A stretch of 64,000 bases of DNA from Runella sp. (GTDB lineage: Bacteria; Bacteroidota; Bacteroidia; Cytophagales; Spirosomataceae): contig JALQYJ010000111.1 in NCBI GenBank assembly GCA_023254175.1, positions 26,165-90,164 on the forward strand. The letters are read 5' to 3'. Position numbers and translations under genes: made by a program. Shown in pieces: positions 26,330-34,638 of this stretch. Each line of letters opens with the position of its first letter. Within the stretch, counting starts at the first letter, position 1. A model generated the notes under the pieces. That model was not told where the DNA came from. It searched no databases and saw only the letters and a list, made by a program, of their open reading frames with translations.

Positions 26330-27403
26330 CTATTTTAGCTCAAAAGCGACGGTTTTTACGCGTTTGCTGACGCTACCATCGGCTTGTTTTTCTTCTAAAA
26401 TCAAGGCTTGTGCGGCAGGAAGTTCAAAAACCTCTTGCATGTTTCTGATGGAGGCCGCAGGGACACCGGCTTGTTCCAATAGAGTTAAAAATTCTTGTGA
26501 TTTTAGTTGAACGATAACTTTGGCTAACGCTTCGTTCAAGGTCTTACGATTTTTGACCCGAAACGCATTGGTTGGATAAGTTTGTACCAAGCCTTCTTGC
26601 TGAAGCACTTGGCAAAGGCTGCGAAATTGTTTTTCGGTACCTACGGCCAGTAAAATTGTTTTCCCGTCTTGACAAACATACGTATCACCATAGGGGGCAA
26701 TGTTGGGATGTTGGGTGCCCATCCGTTGTGGGATGTGCCCTGCCATGAGCCAATTGGTCGCTTGGTTGACAAGGGACGCCACGGCCGATTCAAACAACGA
26801 AGTAGAAACATACGAACCTTGACCTGTTTGAAAACGACGAATAAGAGCCAATAAGATGCCTTCTTTCAACTGGTGCGCAGCCAAAACGTCAATCAAAGCC
26901 ACTGGCATTTTGACGGGCGGGCCTTTTTCTTCGCCATTCATAAACATAAAACCAGCTTCGGCTTGTAGCACAACGTCGAAGGCAGGGCGCTCGCTGGTAT
27001 CGTCGAAAGCATTGAGTTGGGCAAAAATGAGATGGGGACGTTGTTTTGATAACGTTTCGTAATCGACTCCCAATTTTTGCGCCACAGCAGTGCGGTAATT
27101 GCTAATGACAATGTCGGCGTTTTGAATGAGTTCGTGAGCTGTTTGACGGTCAGAGGAATCTTCTAAATCAAGAAAATATACCTGCTTGTGCCAATTGACA
27201 CTGGCGTAATAGGCCGAGGTTGCCGAAGTCGGATTCTCGGAGGGTAATTTCCACGAGCGAGTCATATCGCCCCCCGTTTTTTTATTCTCGATTTTGATGA
27301 CTTCCGCCCCTAGTTCGGCGAAAAACATACCTACCGCAGGCCCTGCCAAAACACTGGCTAACTCTACGATTTTTAGCTGGTTAGTAAAAAATGATGAGGT
27401 CAT
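26330..27403 (-). CDS. CaiB/BaiF family (class III) CoA transferase
   Basis: The ATG at 27403 (357 residues) is preferred over a TTG two codons upstream. The N-terminal LKIVELASVLAGPAVGMFFAELGAEVIKIE is the class III CoA-transferase opening. The catalytic Asp is probably Asp172 in MPVALIDVLAAHQ. The family moves CoA between carboxylic acids through a mixed anhydride with this Asp. The acid is unknown; homologues act on formyl/oxalyl, carnitine, bile or aromatic acids. At 357 residues it is slightly shorter than most members (about 400). It may head a transcript with SMP-30, sulfatase and ZIP. Confidence 0.87.
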   Translation of the reverse strand: MTSSFFTNQLKIVELASVLAGPAVGMFFAELGAEVIKIENKKTGGDMTRSWKLPSENPTSATSAYYASVNWHKQVYFLDLEDSSDRQTAHELIQNADIVISNYRTAVAQKLGVDYETLSKQRPHLIFAQLNAFDDTSERPAFDVVLQAEAGFMFMNGEEKGPPVKMPVALIDVLAAHQLKEGILLALIRRFQTGQGSYVSTSLFESAVASLVNQATNWLMAGHIPQRMGTQHPNIAPYGDTYVCQDGKTILLAVGTEKQFRSLCQVLQQEGLVQTYPTNAFRVKNRKTLNEALAKVIVQLKSQEFLTLLEQAGVPAASIRNMQEVFELPAAQALILEEKQADGSVSKRVKTVAFELK

Positions 27404-27458
27404 ACACAAATAGCTGCCTAAAAACGGCTAATTTTACCGCGGCTAAAATTACTTATCA

Positions 27459-28016
27459 ATGACAAACGAAGGTTACAATCCCGAAGAAATAAAATTACTG
27501 CGGGAGGAATGCGAAGAAGAAGGCATGAACTTTGTTCATTGCGACGACGAAGACGAAAGCATGGCAGAAAATGACGAACTGGCTCACATCCAGTTTGTTG
27601 GCGATTACAAAGGCCAACAAGTCATTTATGATGCCATTATTTATACGCTACGCCTCCACCATAGTAGCTTGGTGTACGAGAAAGCCGTAGTGCAAGCTCA
27701 AAAAGTATTTCCAAAATACTTGCCGTTGGATGAACGTGGCCCTGGTTACAAAATCAAGCCAGAAGAAGAGGAAGAGGCTGAAGAGCTTATCACTGAGTTG
27801 ATTGAGGCGATCGAGGAGGAAGAAGAAGTGAAAGTAAAAGAGCACTTGGAAATCGACACCGAGTTTGAGTATGGGGTGGGACTAGATGCGTGCCTCAACG
27901 TAGAAGCAATAACGGAAGAGGTAATAACTGACTTTGTCAATAATTTCAACAAAGGTACTCTCAAACTAGACCCAACCCTTTATTCGTTCCACAACGACGA
28001 AGGTGACGAGGACTAA
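27459..28016 (+). CDS. Conserved acidic protein of unknown function
   Basis: The 185-residue soluble protein has no signal peptide or membrane helix. Composition is strongly acidic, with a central Glu-rich tract (PEEEEEAEELITELIEAIEEEEEV, about 107-130), probably a helical linker, between an N-terminal domain (about 1-105, with NDELAHIQFVGDYKGQQVIYDAIIYTLRLHHSS) and a C-terminal domain (about 135-180). I do not recognise a family with a known role; similar short acidic proteins are widespread in Cytophagales. It starts 56 bases from the divergent CoA transferase and ends at a terminator, so it is a single-gene unit. Confidence 0.75.
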   Translation: MTNEGYNPEEIKLLREECEEEGMNFVHCDDEDESMAENDELAHIQFVGDYKGQQVIYDAIIYTLRLHHSSLVYEKAVVQAQKVFPKYLPLDERGPGYKIKPEEEEEAEELITELIEAIEEEEEVKVKEHLEIDTEFEYGVGLDACLNVEAITEEVITDFVNNFNKGTLKLDPTLYSFHNDEGDED

Positions 28017-28035
28017 TTTTTGAAAGTGTTTTATC

Positions 28036-28073
28036 AAAAGCCCTCCCATTTTCAGGTGCGAGGGCTTTTTTGT
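28036..28073 (+). terminator. Terminator of the acidic protein gene
   Basis: Stem AAAAGCCCTC / GAGGGCTTTT with a 14-base loop and T6 lies 20 bases past the stop. Confidence 0.85.
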
Positions 28074-28100
28074 ATGGTATTTTCGGTCATTCACAAGAGG

Positions 28101-28135
28101 GCGTCGGATATGAGCATCCGATGGCACGCCGACGC
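28101..28135. repeat. Nested intergenic palindrome
   Basis: An outer GCGTCGG / CCGACGC pair (28101-28107 and 28129-28135) encloses CGGAT-ATGAGC-ATCCG (28105-28120), so two alternative hairpins share bases. CCCC/GGGG arms follow at about 28140-28155. It lies between a terminator and the DUF5916 gene. It is a likely dispersed repeat or leader structure. Confidence 0.45.
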
Positions 28136-28216
28136 ATTCCCCCTCGTTTTGGGGAAAGATTATTGAAATAGAAATACTAACTTGCGTGCTCTTTCGTGTC
28201 CAATTCTACATCATCC

Positions 28217-30430
28217 ATGAATTATATTTCTACGCTGGTACTTTGCCTGCTATCATTCTGTTGTTTTGCGCAAGACGTTCAACTTTTTAAACCTGATTCG
28301 GTACGCAAAGAATTTGAAGCCGTTAAGATTTCTACTCATCTAAAAGTAGATGGCCATTTGAGCGATAAAGAATGGCAATTGACTAAACCTAAAAGTGACT
28401 TTATTGAGGTAGATCCACGCCAAGGGGAAAAACCTCGTCACCACACTGAAATACGAGCGTTGTTTAACCAGCAGTATCTGTATGTAGGTGTTTTTAACCG
28501 CGATACCCTAGGGAAAAAATCTATCCGTGTGATTGATTTCAAACGTGATTTTAATACTCGTACGTCTGATTTTGTGGGCATGACAATTGACGGATTTAAT
28601 GACCGACGCAATGCGATGGTCTTCACAACGAATCCCCACGGTGTTCAGCGCGATTTCTTGGCCTTTGATGCCACCTATGTTGATTTAGACTGGGACGGCC
28701 TTTGGCGAGTGCGTACTACGCGTTCAGATTCGGGGTGGGTGGCCGAATTTGCCATTCCTTGGAAAACGTTACGATACGCCAAATCCGATGCAGAGACCCA
28801 AAGCTGGGGATTCAATGTCAATCGGAGTCGTCGTATGACCAACGAAAATTATGCGTTTTCCCCTTTTCCACGTTCATTTAATGTATTACGTATGGACTAT
28901 GCGGGTATCATCAAAGGGCTTCAGCCTCCTCCACCTACGGCCAACGTACGCATACAACCGTATTTTTTGACTTCTTACGACCGCTATCGAAACATCGACA
29001 GCCGCAAACCCGAAGATGCGGCGGTCAAAGTGGGAGGGGAAATAAAATGGGCAGTTAATTCGAGGGCCGTGTTGGATTTGACGTTCAATACCGATTTTGC
29101 CCAAGCCGATGCCGACCGACAGGTTAATAACGTTACGCGTTTTTCGGTGTTGTTTCCCGAGCGTCGTCAATTTTTCTTAGAAAATGCCTCACTGTTTGGG
29201 ATTGGAATCGGACCAGCTTCTGATATGTCAGGGGGGACGATGCGCATCCAGCCATTTTTTAGCCGTCAAATTGGGCTAGATGGGGCAGGAAATCCTATTC
29301 CGATTGATGCAGGAGCCCGTTTTGTAAGTCGTTCGGCCAAAACAAATTACGGGGCCATGTACATTCGCCAACGAGGTATGGCTTCTTCTCCGTTAACCCA
29401 TTATTTTATAGGCCGTTATTCCGAAAACTTGGGTAAACAAAGTCGTTTGGGGGCATTGGTTACAGTCAAAAATGATTCAGGCAATACCAATATCGTAGGG
29501 AATATCGACGGTTTTGTTCGCTTTAACGAGGCTCATTCGCTCAATTGGATGCTCAACGTAAGTCATGATTCTAAGGGGAATGTGACAGGCGCAGCAGGTG
29601 CAGCACAGTATTATTATGCTACAAACCAATGGAAAATATGGTGGACACAATCGCTTATTTCGAAGTCGTACAATCCAGCAGTAGGGTTTACCTCACGTTC
29701 GGATGTGATAGGGACCACTCCAGGCATTTTCTGGTTTTACCGTGGCAAACACGTTCCCTTCAAGAAAATTATCCGTTCTTTTGAGCCCAGTTTGTTGGTA
29801 GAGTTTTACCACCAAGCTAGCACAGGGCGTTTGATTGAACGCACGTACGGATTGAGCCCCTTTTGGATAATGCTTCAATCAGGAGGTTTTATAGGGCACA
29901 TCATGACACCTACGTACCAGTATCTAACCGAACCGTTTAGCCCGCTGGGGGTTAAGATTAATTCAGGAAGTTATAATTATACGCGTCATGCCATTTATTG
30001 GGGTAGCGATGGTTCCAAAAAAGTTAGCTTTAATTGGAACGGCGAATATGGAGCGTATTACAATGGAAAGCTGAATACGACCAATTTTAGCGTGTTGGTG
30101 GCTCCGATTCCGCACGTTTCAATCACAGGAAAGTATAATCGAAACACGTTCAAAAATGTAGGAATCAATAATACTTCTAAAAACATTGATTTGTGGGCTA
30201 TTGAGGGGCGATTTGCGGCCAACCCACGCTTGCAACTGATTGGTTTTTATCAACGAAATACCGATACCCACGCAAATAACTATAATATTCGCTTTTCATG
30301 GGAGTATCAGCCTCTGTCGTTTATTTATATAGTTTTCAACAAACGGGAATTTCAATCGACTACTCGCCTAGATACGCGTAGTCAAGAAGACCATCTTATT
30401 GCGAAGATAAGCTATTTAAGACAATTGTAG
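28217..30430 (+). CDS. DUF5916 outer-membrane protein with CBM9-like N-terminal domain
   Basis: The ATG at 28217 gives 737 residues with a clean signal peptide (MNYISTLVLCLLSFCCFAQ); a GTG seven codons earlier is possible but would extend the leader. The CBM9-like domain (about 40-215; KVDGHLSDKEWQ..., GWVAEFAIPWKTLRYA) is a common sugar- or peptide-binding sandwich. The rest is the DUF5916 region: NTDFAQADADRQVNNVTRFSVLFPERRQFFLEN is its signature, followed by many amphipathic strands ending SYLRQL, suggesting a beta-barrel. No enzymatic residues are evident. It is typical of Bacteroidota surfaces, with function unknown. Confidence 0.85.
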   Translation: MNYISTLVLCLLSFCCFAQDVQLFKPDSVRKEFEAVKISTHLKVDGHLSDKEWQLTKPKSDFIEVDPRQGEKPRHHTEIRALFNQQYLYVGVFNRDTLGKKSIRVIDFKRDFNTRTSDFVGMTIDGFNDRRNAMVFTTNPHGVQRDFLAFDATYVDLDWDGLWRVRTTRSDSGWVAEFAIPWKTLRYAKSDAETQSWGFNVNRSRRMTNENYAFSPFPRSFNVLRMDYAGIIKGLQPPPPTANVRIQPYFLTSYDRYRNIDSRKPEDAAVKVGGEIKWAVNSRAVLDLTFNTDFAQADADRQVNNVTRFSVLFPERRQFFLENASLFGIGIGPASDMSGGTMRIQPFFSRQIGLDGAGNPIPIDAGARFVSRSAKTNYGAMYIRQRGMASSPLTHYFIGRYSENLGKQSRLGALVTVKNDSGNTNIVGNIDGFVRFNEAHSLNWMLNVSHDSKGNVTGAAGAAQYYYATNQWKIWWTQSLISKSYNPAVGFTSRSDVIGTTPGIFWFYRGKHVPFKKIIRSFEPSLLVEFYHQASTGRLIERTYGLSPFWIMLQSGGFIGHIMTPTYQYLTEPFSPLGVKINSGSYNYTRHAIYWGSDGSKKVSFNWNGEYGAYYNGKLNTTNFSVLVAPIPHVSITGKYNRNTFKNVGINNTSKNIDLWAIEGRFAANPRLQLIGFYQRNTDTHANNYNIRFSWEYQPLSFIYIVFNKREFQSTTRLDTRSQEDHLIAKISYLRQL

Positions 30431-30567
30431 GAGAATATCGAATGGATTGCTCTGCCAACGACACAAATGCCCCCGAAATAGGCTCAAGTGGTTGGGTTAC
30501 TACAAATGTAAAAATGATTTGCTCAAAAAAAGGAACCAACAAATAATATTGTTTTGAAGAAGATAGA

Positions 30568-30604
30568 AAAAATGCGCTGCTTGTCGTTTTAAGCAGCGCA
30601 TTTG
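30568..30604. terminator. Bidirectional terminator
   Basis: Stem AAATGCGCTGCTT / AAGCAGCGCATTT with loop GTCGTTTT lies between the convergent DUF5916 and LysM genes. Confidence 0.82.
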
Positions 30605-30627
30605 AAGGACGTTAAATTTCTATATTG

Positions 30628-31683
30628 TTATTGGGCCAAGTAGCTGATTTCGGCAATAAATTGTCTGCCGCCAGGCGATAGTTTTTCCTGAGCGCGGGCC
30701 GAGAGTTTGATAATAATACGATTGTTTGCACTAATATCAGGCAGTTTACCAATTACTTTTACCCAAGCGCTTTGGCTATTATTCACATTTTTGACCTGAA
30801 TCAACGACCCAACGGGAGCAGTGCGGTGTAAAGCTAAATATTTACTGTTGTTTTCGGTACCATCCAATACTTCAGCTACTCCTGTTTCCAAAATACGTTT
30901 GCCCGTATTGGCAATTTTAGGCTCGGGTAAATTGGAATTGGTAGGGTCTTCGTGGCGAACGGGAGATGGTGGTACTTTTTCGGAGTTCGATTTTTTTGGT
31001 TCTACGAGTTTGACTGAATCCAGTTTGTTTTTCTTGAGGTAGCCTTGGTACGTATTTTCTGAAACGATTAGTTCCTGCCCCGAACGAAGTTGGTCAGAGG
31101 TAAGGCCATTCCAACGACGGATATCCGCCATCAAGACTCCATACTTTACAGCAATTCCATAAAGCGACTGTCCACCTTCCACTTTATGTAAACCCGTTTT
31201 GGGAGCTACAGTGACCGCAGGTGTGGTTTCTTCTTTTTCTGTGTCTTCGATAGGAGTGGCGGTAGGTTTGGTATCAACTTCTTTGCCTTTATCTTCCTCT
31301 ACTTTGAGAACAGGAGACGTTTTCGATTGAATTTCGTAATCAAGAACGATTTTGTTTTCATCAGGTTTTTTATCTGATTTTTCAGGCTCTTTAATAACTG
31401 TTTTGGCTGGAGAACCACCCGACCGAGCAGGCACACGCACGACTTGTCCCACTGAAAGATTGTCTTTCATACCAGGGTTGGCATCCTTTAATGCTTTGAT
31501 GGTGGTTTGATATTTACGCATCACTGCGTAAAGGGTTTGGCCTGGTTCTACTTTGTGAATGATGTACGTTTTCCCATTTTTGTTCTCGATGCCTGTAGAG
31601 TCAAATACAAAAGGAGAAGCCATGGCTTTTACCCCCATCAACAGTACTATTACTACAAGGCAACATCCAACTCGCGTTATCAT
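30628..31683 (-). CDS. LysM - LysM - double-psi beta-barrel (RlpA-like) secreted protein
   Basis: The 351-residue protein has a signal peptide (to about 22), a first LysM at about 40-86 (YIIHKVEPGQTLYAVMRKYQ...LSVGQVVRVP), a Pro/Lys/Thr-rich linker, a second LysM at about 163-208 (GLHKVEGGQSLYGIAVKYG...LRSGQELIV), and a C-terminal DPBB-like domain at about 258-351 (GKRILETGVAEVLDG...LALHRTAPVGSLIQVKNVNN). The combination suggests peptidoglycan binding with a lytic-transglycosylase-like or structural barrel; the catalytic Asp of active RlpA proteins is not obvious. The start codon overlaps the stop of the upstream DUF4905-like gene by 4 bases (ATGA). Confidence 0.85.
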   Translation of the reverse strand: MITRVGCCLVVIVLLMGVKAMASPFVFDSTGIENKNGKTYIIHKVEPGQTLYAVMRKYQTTIKALKDANPGMKDNLSVGQVVRVPARSGGSPAKTVIKEPEKSDKKPDENKIVLDYEIQSKTSPVLKVEEDKGKEVDTKPTATPIEDTEKEETTPAVTVAPKTGLHKVEGGQSLYGIAVKYGVLMADIRRWNGLTSDQLRSGQELIVSENTYQGYLKKNKLDSVKLVEPKKSNSEKVPPSPVRHEDPTNSNLPEPKIANTGKRILETGVAEVLDGTENNSKYLALHRTAPVGSLIQVKNVNNSQSAWVKVIGKLPDISANNRIIIKLSARAQEKLSPGGRQFIAEISYLAQ

Positions 31684-32480
31684 GGTTTCGGTAATTTTAT
31701 AACTACTAATTCTTGTAAATTTTTCAAATACACTAAATGGTGCTCACTGTAAAAAGATTCGCCAAAAGCAGTACTAGTCACGTCAGTTTCAAGGGTTTCG
31801 TGGTGAAGTACCGTTTTTTTTGTATTTACTACCAAGATGGAGCGGGATAGAGCAGTGGCGTTGGCGTGGTAAAGATACTGAAAAAACAAAATACGTCCAT
31901 CTATTTCTCCATAATTTATGGCTTTTTGGGCTGTTTTACCAATTATCTTTTGGAGAAACTGAGTGATAACCGAGTAATACTGACTACCTTCAGTATGTTC
32001 GGTTGGAAAGTGCCAGAAAGCCGCTGTTTCAGGTAACTGAATAGCAGAAGCGGTTGAAATTGTCCCTTCTCGTAAATTCTTGTTAGAGATACTGACTTGT
32101 AAATCGGAGTGTGTTTGTGTGGTTTTAAGCAGATGACCGTCGGTAGCTGAAAAGATATATCCTTCGGATTTCCAAAGTAATACTCCTGTTTGAGCGTCGA
32201 TGGCTAGTAGCGATTTTGGGGCGGGCTGCTCATTACCTGCGTAAGTATGAAACAATAATATCCCCGAGTAAAACCCAATTAAGCTTGTCCACCAGTTGGT
32301 ATCGGTCATTGGTTTTTGCCAAAGAATAGAGTCGGTTTCCAGATTTACTACAGCCCACTCAACCTTCGATTTGTTTCGAAGTTCAATTGCTATCAATGAC
32401 GTGGTACCTTCAACAGGTATAGTGTCGTAAAGAAGCCGCCAAATGGGTAGTGAAAAGGCAAAAGTGTAGGTGGGGAGCAT
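31680..32480 (-). CDS. DUF4905-like protein of unknown function
   Basis: The 266-residue protein has no convincing signal peptide. The sequence alternates short strands resembling quinoprotein/propeller blades (VVNLETDSILWQKPM, AIDAQTGVLLWKSEGYIFSATDG), with W-W-x-S-L-I-G-F-Y-S-G-I-L-L-F in the middle. Length and pattern resemble the Bacteroidota family DUF4905, although I judge this from memory of the family's style. It overlaps the LysM gene by ATGA, so the two are translationally coupled. A role connected to cell-wall handling is inferred only from that coupling. Confidence 0.6.
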   Translation of the reverse strand: MLPTYTFAFSLPIWRLLYDTIPVEGTTSLIAIELRNKSKVEWAVVNLETDSILWQKPMTDTNWWTSLIGFYSGILLFHTYAGNEQPAPKSLLAIDAQTGVLLWKSEGYIFSATDGHLLKTTQTHSDLQVSISNKNLREGTISTASAIQLPETAAFWHFPTEHTEGSQYYSVITQFLQKIIGKTAQKAINYGEIDGRILFFQYLYHANATALSRSILVVNTKKTVLHHETLETDVTSTAFGESFYSEHHLVYLKNLQELVVIKLPKP

Positions 32481-32562
32481 CTGGAAAGTTGATAAAAAAT
32501 GGTAAAGAGCAAAATGTCAAAGACGAGCTTACACCTTGCAAATTTGCCATTGGCCTCTTGAC

Positions 32563-33720
32563 TTAATACAACTGAGCTTTGTTGGAAAGTAAGGACCAAA
32601 TGATAGCCAAAATGGCCACAATACCAATGGCAAAAGATAAACTAAGGGCATTTGAAAGCATCCCTATGAGGGCTGGCCCTGCTAAAAAGCCTGCAAGGCT
32701 AAACGAATTCATGGTGGCGAGTCCTGCACCCTTGGCCATGCCTGGAACTCGGGCCGCACTTCCGTATAAAATAGGTGCTCCACACGATACGCCTGCTCCA
32801 ACTAACCCAAAACCTAAAATGGCGGTCAGGGTATAGGGGAAAAATACAGCAATCAGGATTCCTGCTGCGGCAATGATTCCCCCTGTAACTAGCACTTTTC
32901 GGCTGCCATATTGAGGTATGAGAGCATCGCCAATAAATCGACCAGAGGCCATAAAAAAAGCATAACAGGCAAAACCCCAACCAATAAAAAAGTCGTTGGC
33001 TTCCACTACTTCACGCATATAAACGGCTGTCCAGTCCGACATGGTGCCTTCGGTAATGTTGGTACAAAGCGATATAGCAATCATACCTACCAAAACTCGA
33101 TTAGGCCAAGCAAACTTGGTCCCACCTTCACTTTTGAGCTTTTCTTCGTGGATACCCATGATGATGGGGCGCGTCAGTACAATGATGGTCAAAATTGTGA
33201 ACGTAATAATAGAAACGTGTACTGTAGGAGGTACTTTGAAGCCCATCAGGATACTTGCTAATGCCGAACCCACCATACCACCGCCGCTAAACATACCGTG
33301 CGAGGTTGACATAATAAAAATTCCATCTTGTTTTTCAATCGCAGTGACGCAGGTGTTCATTGCTACGTTGGTAAAAGCAATCCCAATTCCCAAAAGTCCT
33401 AAAGCAGTGGAGGTCATCCAAAGATAGGTCACATTGACAGGTAGTAAATATATCAAGGCCATGCCCGTAAGTCCGGTAAGGGTGGTTGTTCTGATTCCAA
33501 ATCGGTTGATTACCAGCGTCGAAAGTGGATTGGTGAGGGTAGAGGCCAGTGGTAAACTCAATAGAAGAATACCCAGTTGGGCATCGTCTAACCCATGTTT
33601 TTGCTTTACGAAAGGAATCCACGTAACCCAATTACCAAAAAGAAAACCTACCGAAGCAAAGATGAATCCAATAGCCAAGCTACGTTGGTGGGTAAAGTAT
33701 GTTTTTAAATGCGTCGTCAT
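32563..33720 (-). CDS. Major facilitator superfamily transporter
   Basis: The 385-residue membrane protein has about 12 hydrophobic helices. The opening helix FIFASVGFLFGNWVTWIPFVKQKHGLDDAQLGILLLSLPLAS and the loop NRFGIRTTT (loop 2-3, MFS motif A-like) match the YbjJ/fucose-permease-like MFS group. The substrate cannot be read. It is 6 bases downstream of the HAD phosphatase gene on the same strand. Such pairs often concern sugar uptake and phosphate-sugar housekeeping, but this is inference. Confidence 0.85.
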   Translation of the reverse strand: MTTHLKTYFTHQRSLAIGFIFASVGFLFGNWVTWIPFVKQKHGLDDAQLGILLLSLPLASTLTNPLSTLVINRFGIRTTTLTGLTGMALIYLLPVNVTYLWMTSTALGLLGIGIAFTNVAMNTCVTAIEKQDGIFIMSTSHGMFSGGGMVGSALASILMGFKVPPTVHVSIITFTILTIIVLTRPIIMGIHEEKLKSEGGTKFAWPNRVLVGMIAISLCTNITEGTMSDWTAVYMREVVEANDFFIGWGFACYAFFMASGRFIGDALIPQYGSRKVLVTGGIIAAAGILIAVFFPYTLTAILGFGLVGAGVSCGAPILYGSAARVPGMAKGAGLATMNSFSLAGFLAGPALIGMLSNALSLSFAIGIVAILAIIWSLLSNKAQLY

Positions 33721-33726
33721 TCCAAA

Positions 33727-34386
33727 TTAAGAAAGCAATTGTTTAACAAATTGGTAGTTTAACTCGTCATAGTTAGCGATGTAAGCACTACAAGGAGGAA
33801 GTTCACTTGGGCCATGCGAAGTAGTTACGCCGACCACTTTCATGCCAGCGGCGAGTCCCGCTTTTACCCCAGAAACCGAGTCTTCAAAAACCACACAACG
33901 CTCGGGAGAAACTCCCAAACGTTTGGCACTTTTGAGGTACACTTCAGGATTAGGTTTATGCTGAGTAACGTCACGTTCTGAAAGCATTGACTCCATAATT
34001 TGCCCTAACAAGGGAATACGTTCGACCATCATGTCGAGGTTTTCAAAAGGCGCAGAAGTGGCAATTCCCATTTTTACGTTGTTTCGTTTGAGGTCGCTCA
34101 AAAAGGGTAAAAGCCCCGAAATTGGCTCGGCTATGGAAGTATATAACTCTCTGAAAAGGGCTTCTTTTTCAAACTGGAGCTGGGTAAGTTCGGCGCCTTC
34201 CACATTTTTTTTGAAGAAATAACTCAAAATATAGCTGTTATGCTTACCATACATGTGATTTTGGAGTTCTTCTTCGGTGGGAACAATGGCGTATTGGTCC
34301 AAAAATTTACGCCAAGCGATATTGTGAGTGGGGTTGGTATCGGCAATAACGCCGTCCATGTCAAAGATTACTGCAAGGTTTGTCAT
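33727..34386 (-). CDS. HAD superfamily hydrolase, beta-phosphoglucomutase-like
   Basis: The 219-residue protein has motif I DMDGVIADTNP (Asp9 nucleophile, Asp11 acid/base). Motif II is the Ser in GIATSAPF, the Lys is in QHKPNPEVYL, and motif IV is VVFEDSVSGVKAGLAAGM. The helical cap of subclass I lies between. It belongs to the beta-phosphoglucomutase/phosphatase branch; whether it is a mutase or a simple sugar-phosphate phosphatase is not resolvable here. It is upstream of and nearly abutting the MFS gene. Confidence 0.88.
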   Translation of the reverse strand: MTNLAVIFDMDGVIADTNPTHNIAWRKFLDQYAIVPTEEELQNHMYGKHNSYILSYFFKKNVEGAELTQLQFEKEALFRELYTSIAEPISGLLPFLSDLKRNNVKMGIATSAPFENLDMMVERIPLLGQIMESMLSERDVTQHKPNPEVYLKSAKRLGVSPERCVVFEDSVSGVKAGLAAGMKVVGVTTSHGPSELPPCSAYIANYDELNYQFVKQLLS

Positions 34387-34555
34387 TTTGTAAAAGGAAG
34401 CTTTTTCGAAAAAGCCTCGCTGGATTGTTTTTGAAGCTACAAAAGTAATGCCTCTTTCTTAAATGATGCTACGACTTTATTTACCTTTTCTAGCATTATA
34501 TTGCTTTTGGGGTAGGCAGAGCCGGGTTGGGTTATGTGTAACTCTCCTCACGCAA

Positions 34556-34578
34556 AACCTATTTTTCAAAAATAGGTT
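34556..34578. promoter_or_regulatory. Perfect palindrome upstream of the sugar dehydrogenase gene
   Basis: AACCTATTTTT and its exact complement AAAAATAGGTT flank one C, giving an 11+1+11 palindrome 61 bases before the start codon at 34639. It is too compact for a normal RNA hairpin loop and has the form of a dimeric regulator's operator. No regulator gene is adjacent. Confidence 0.5.
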
Positions 34579-34638
34579 AAAGCTAAGAGTATTTATACTT
34601 AATTTACATTAAAAAACCAAATCCTATCTATTTCAAAC

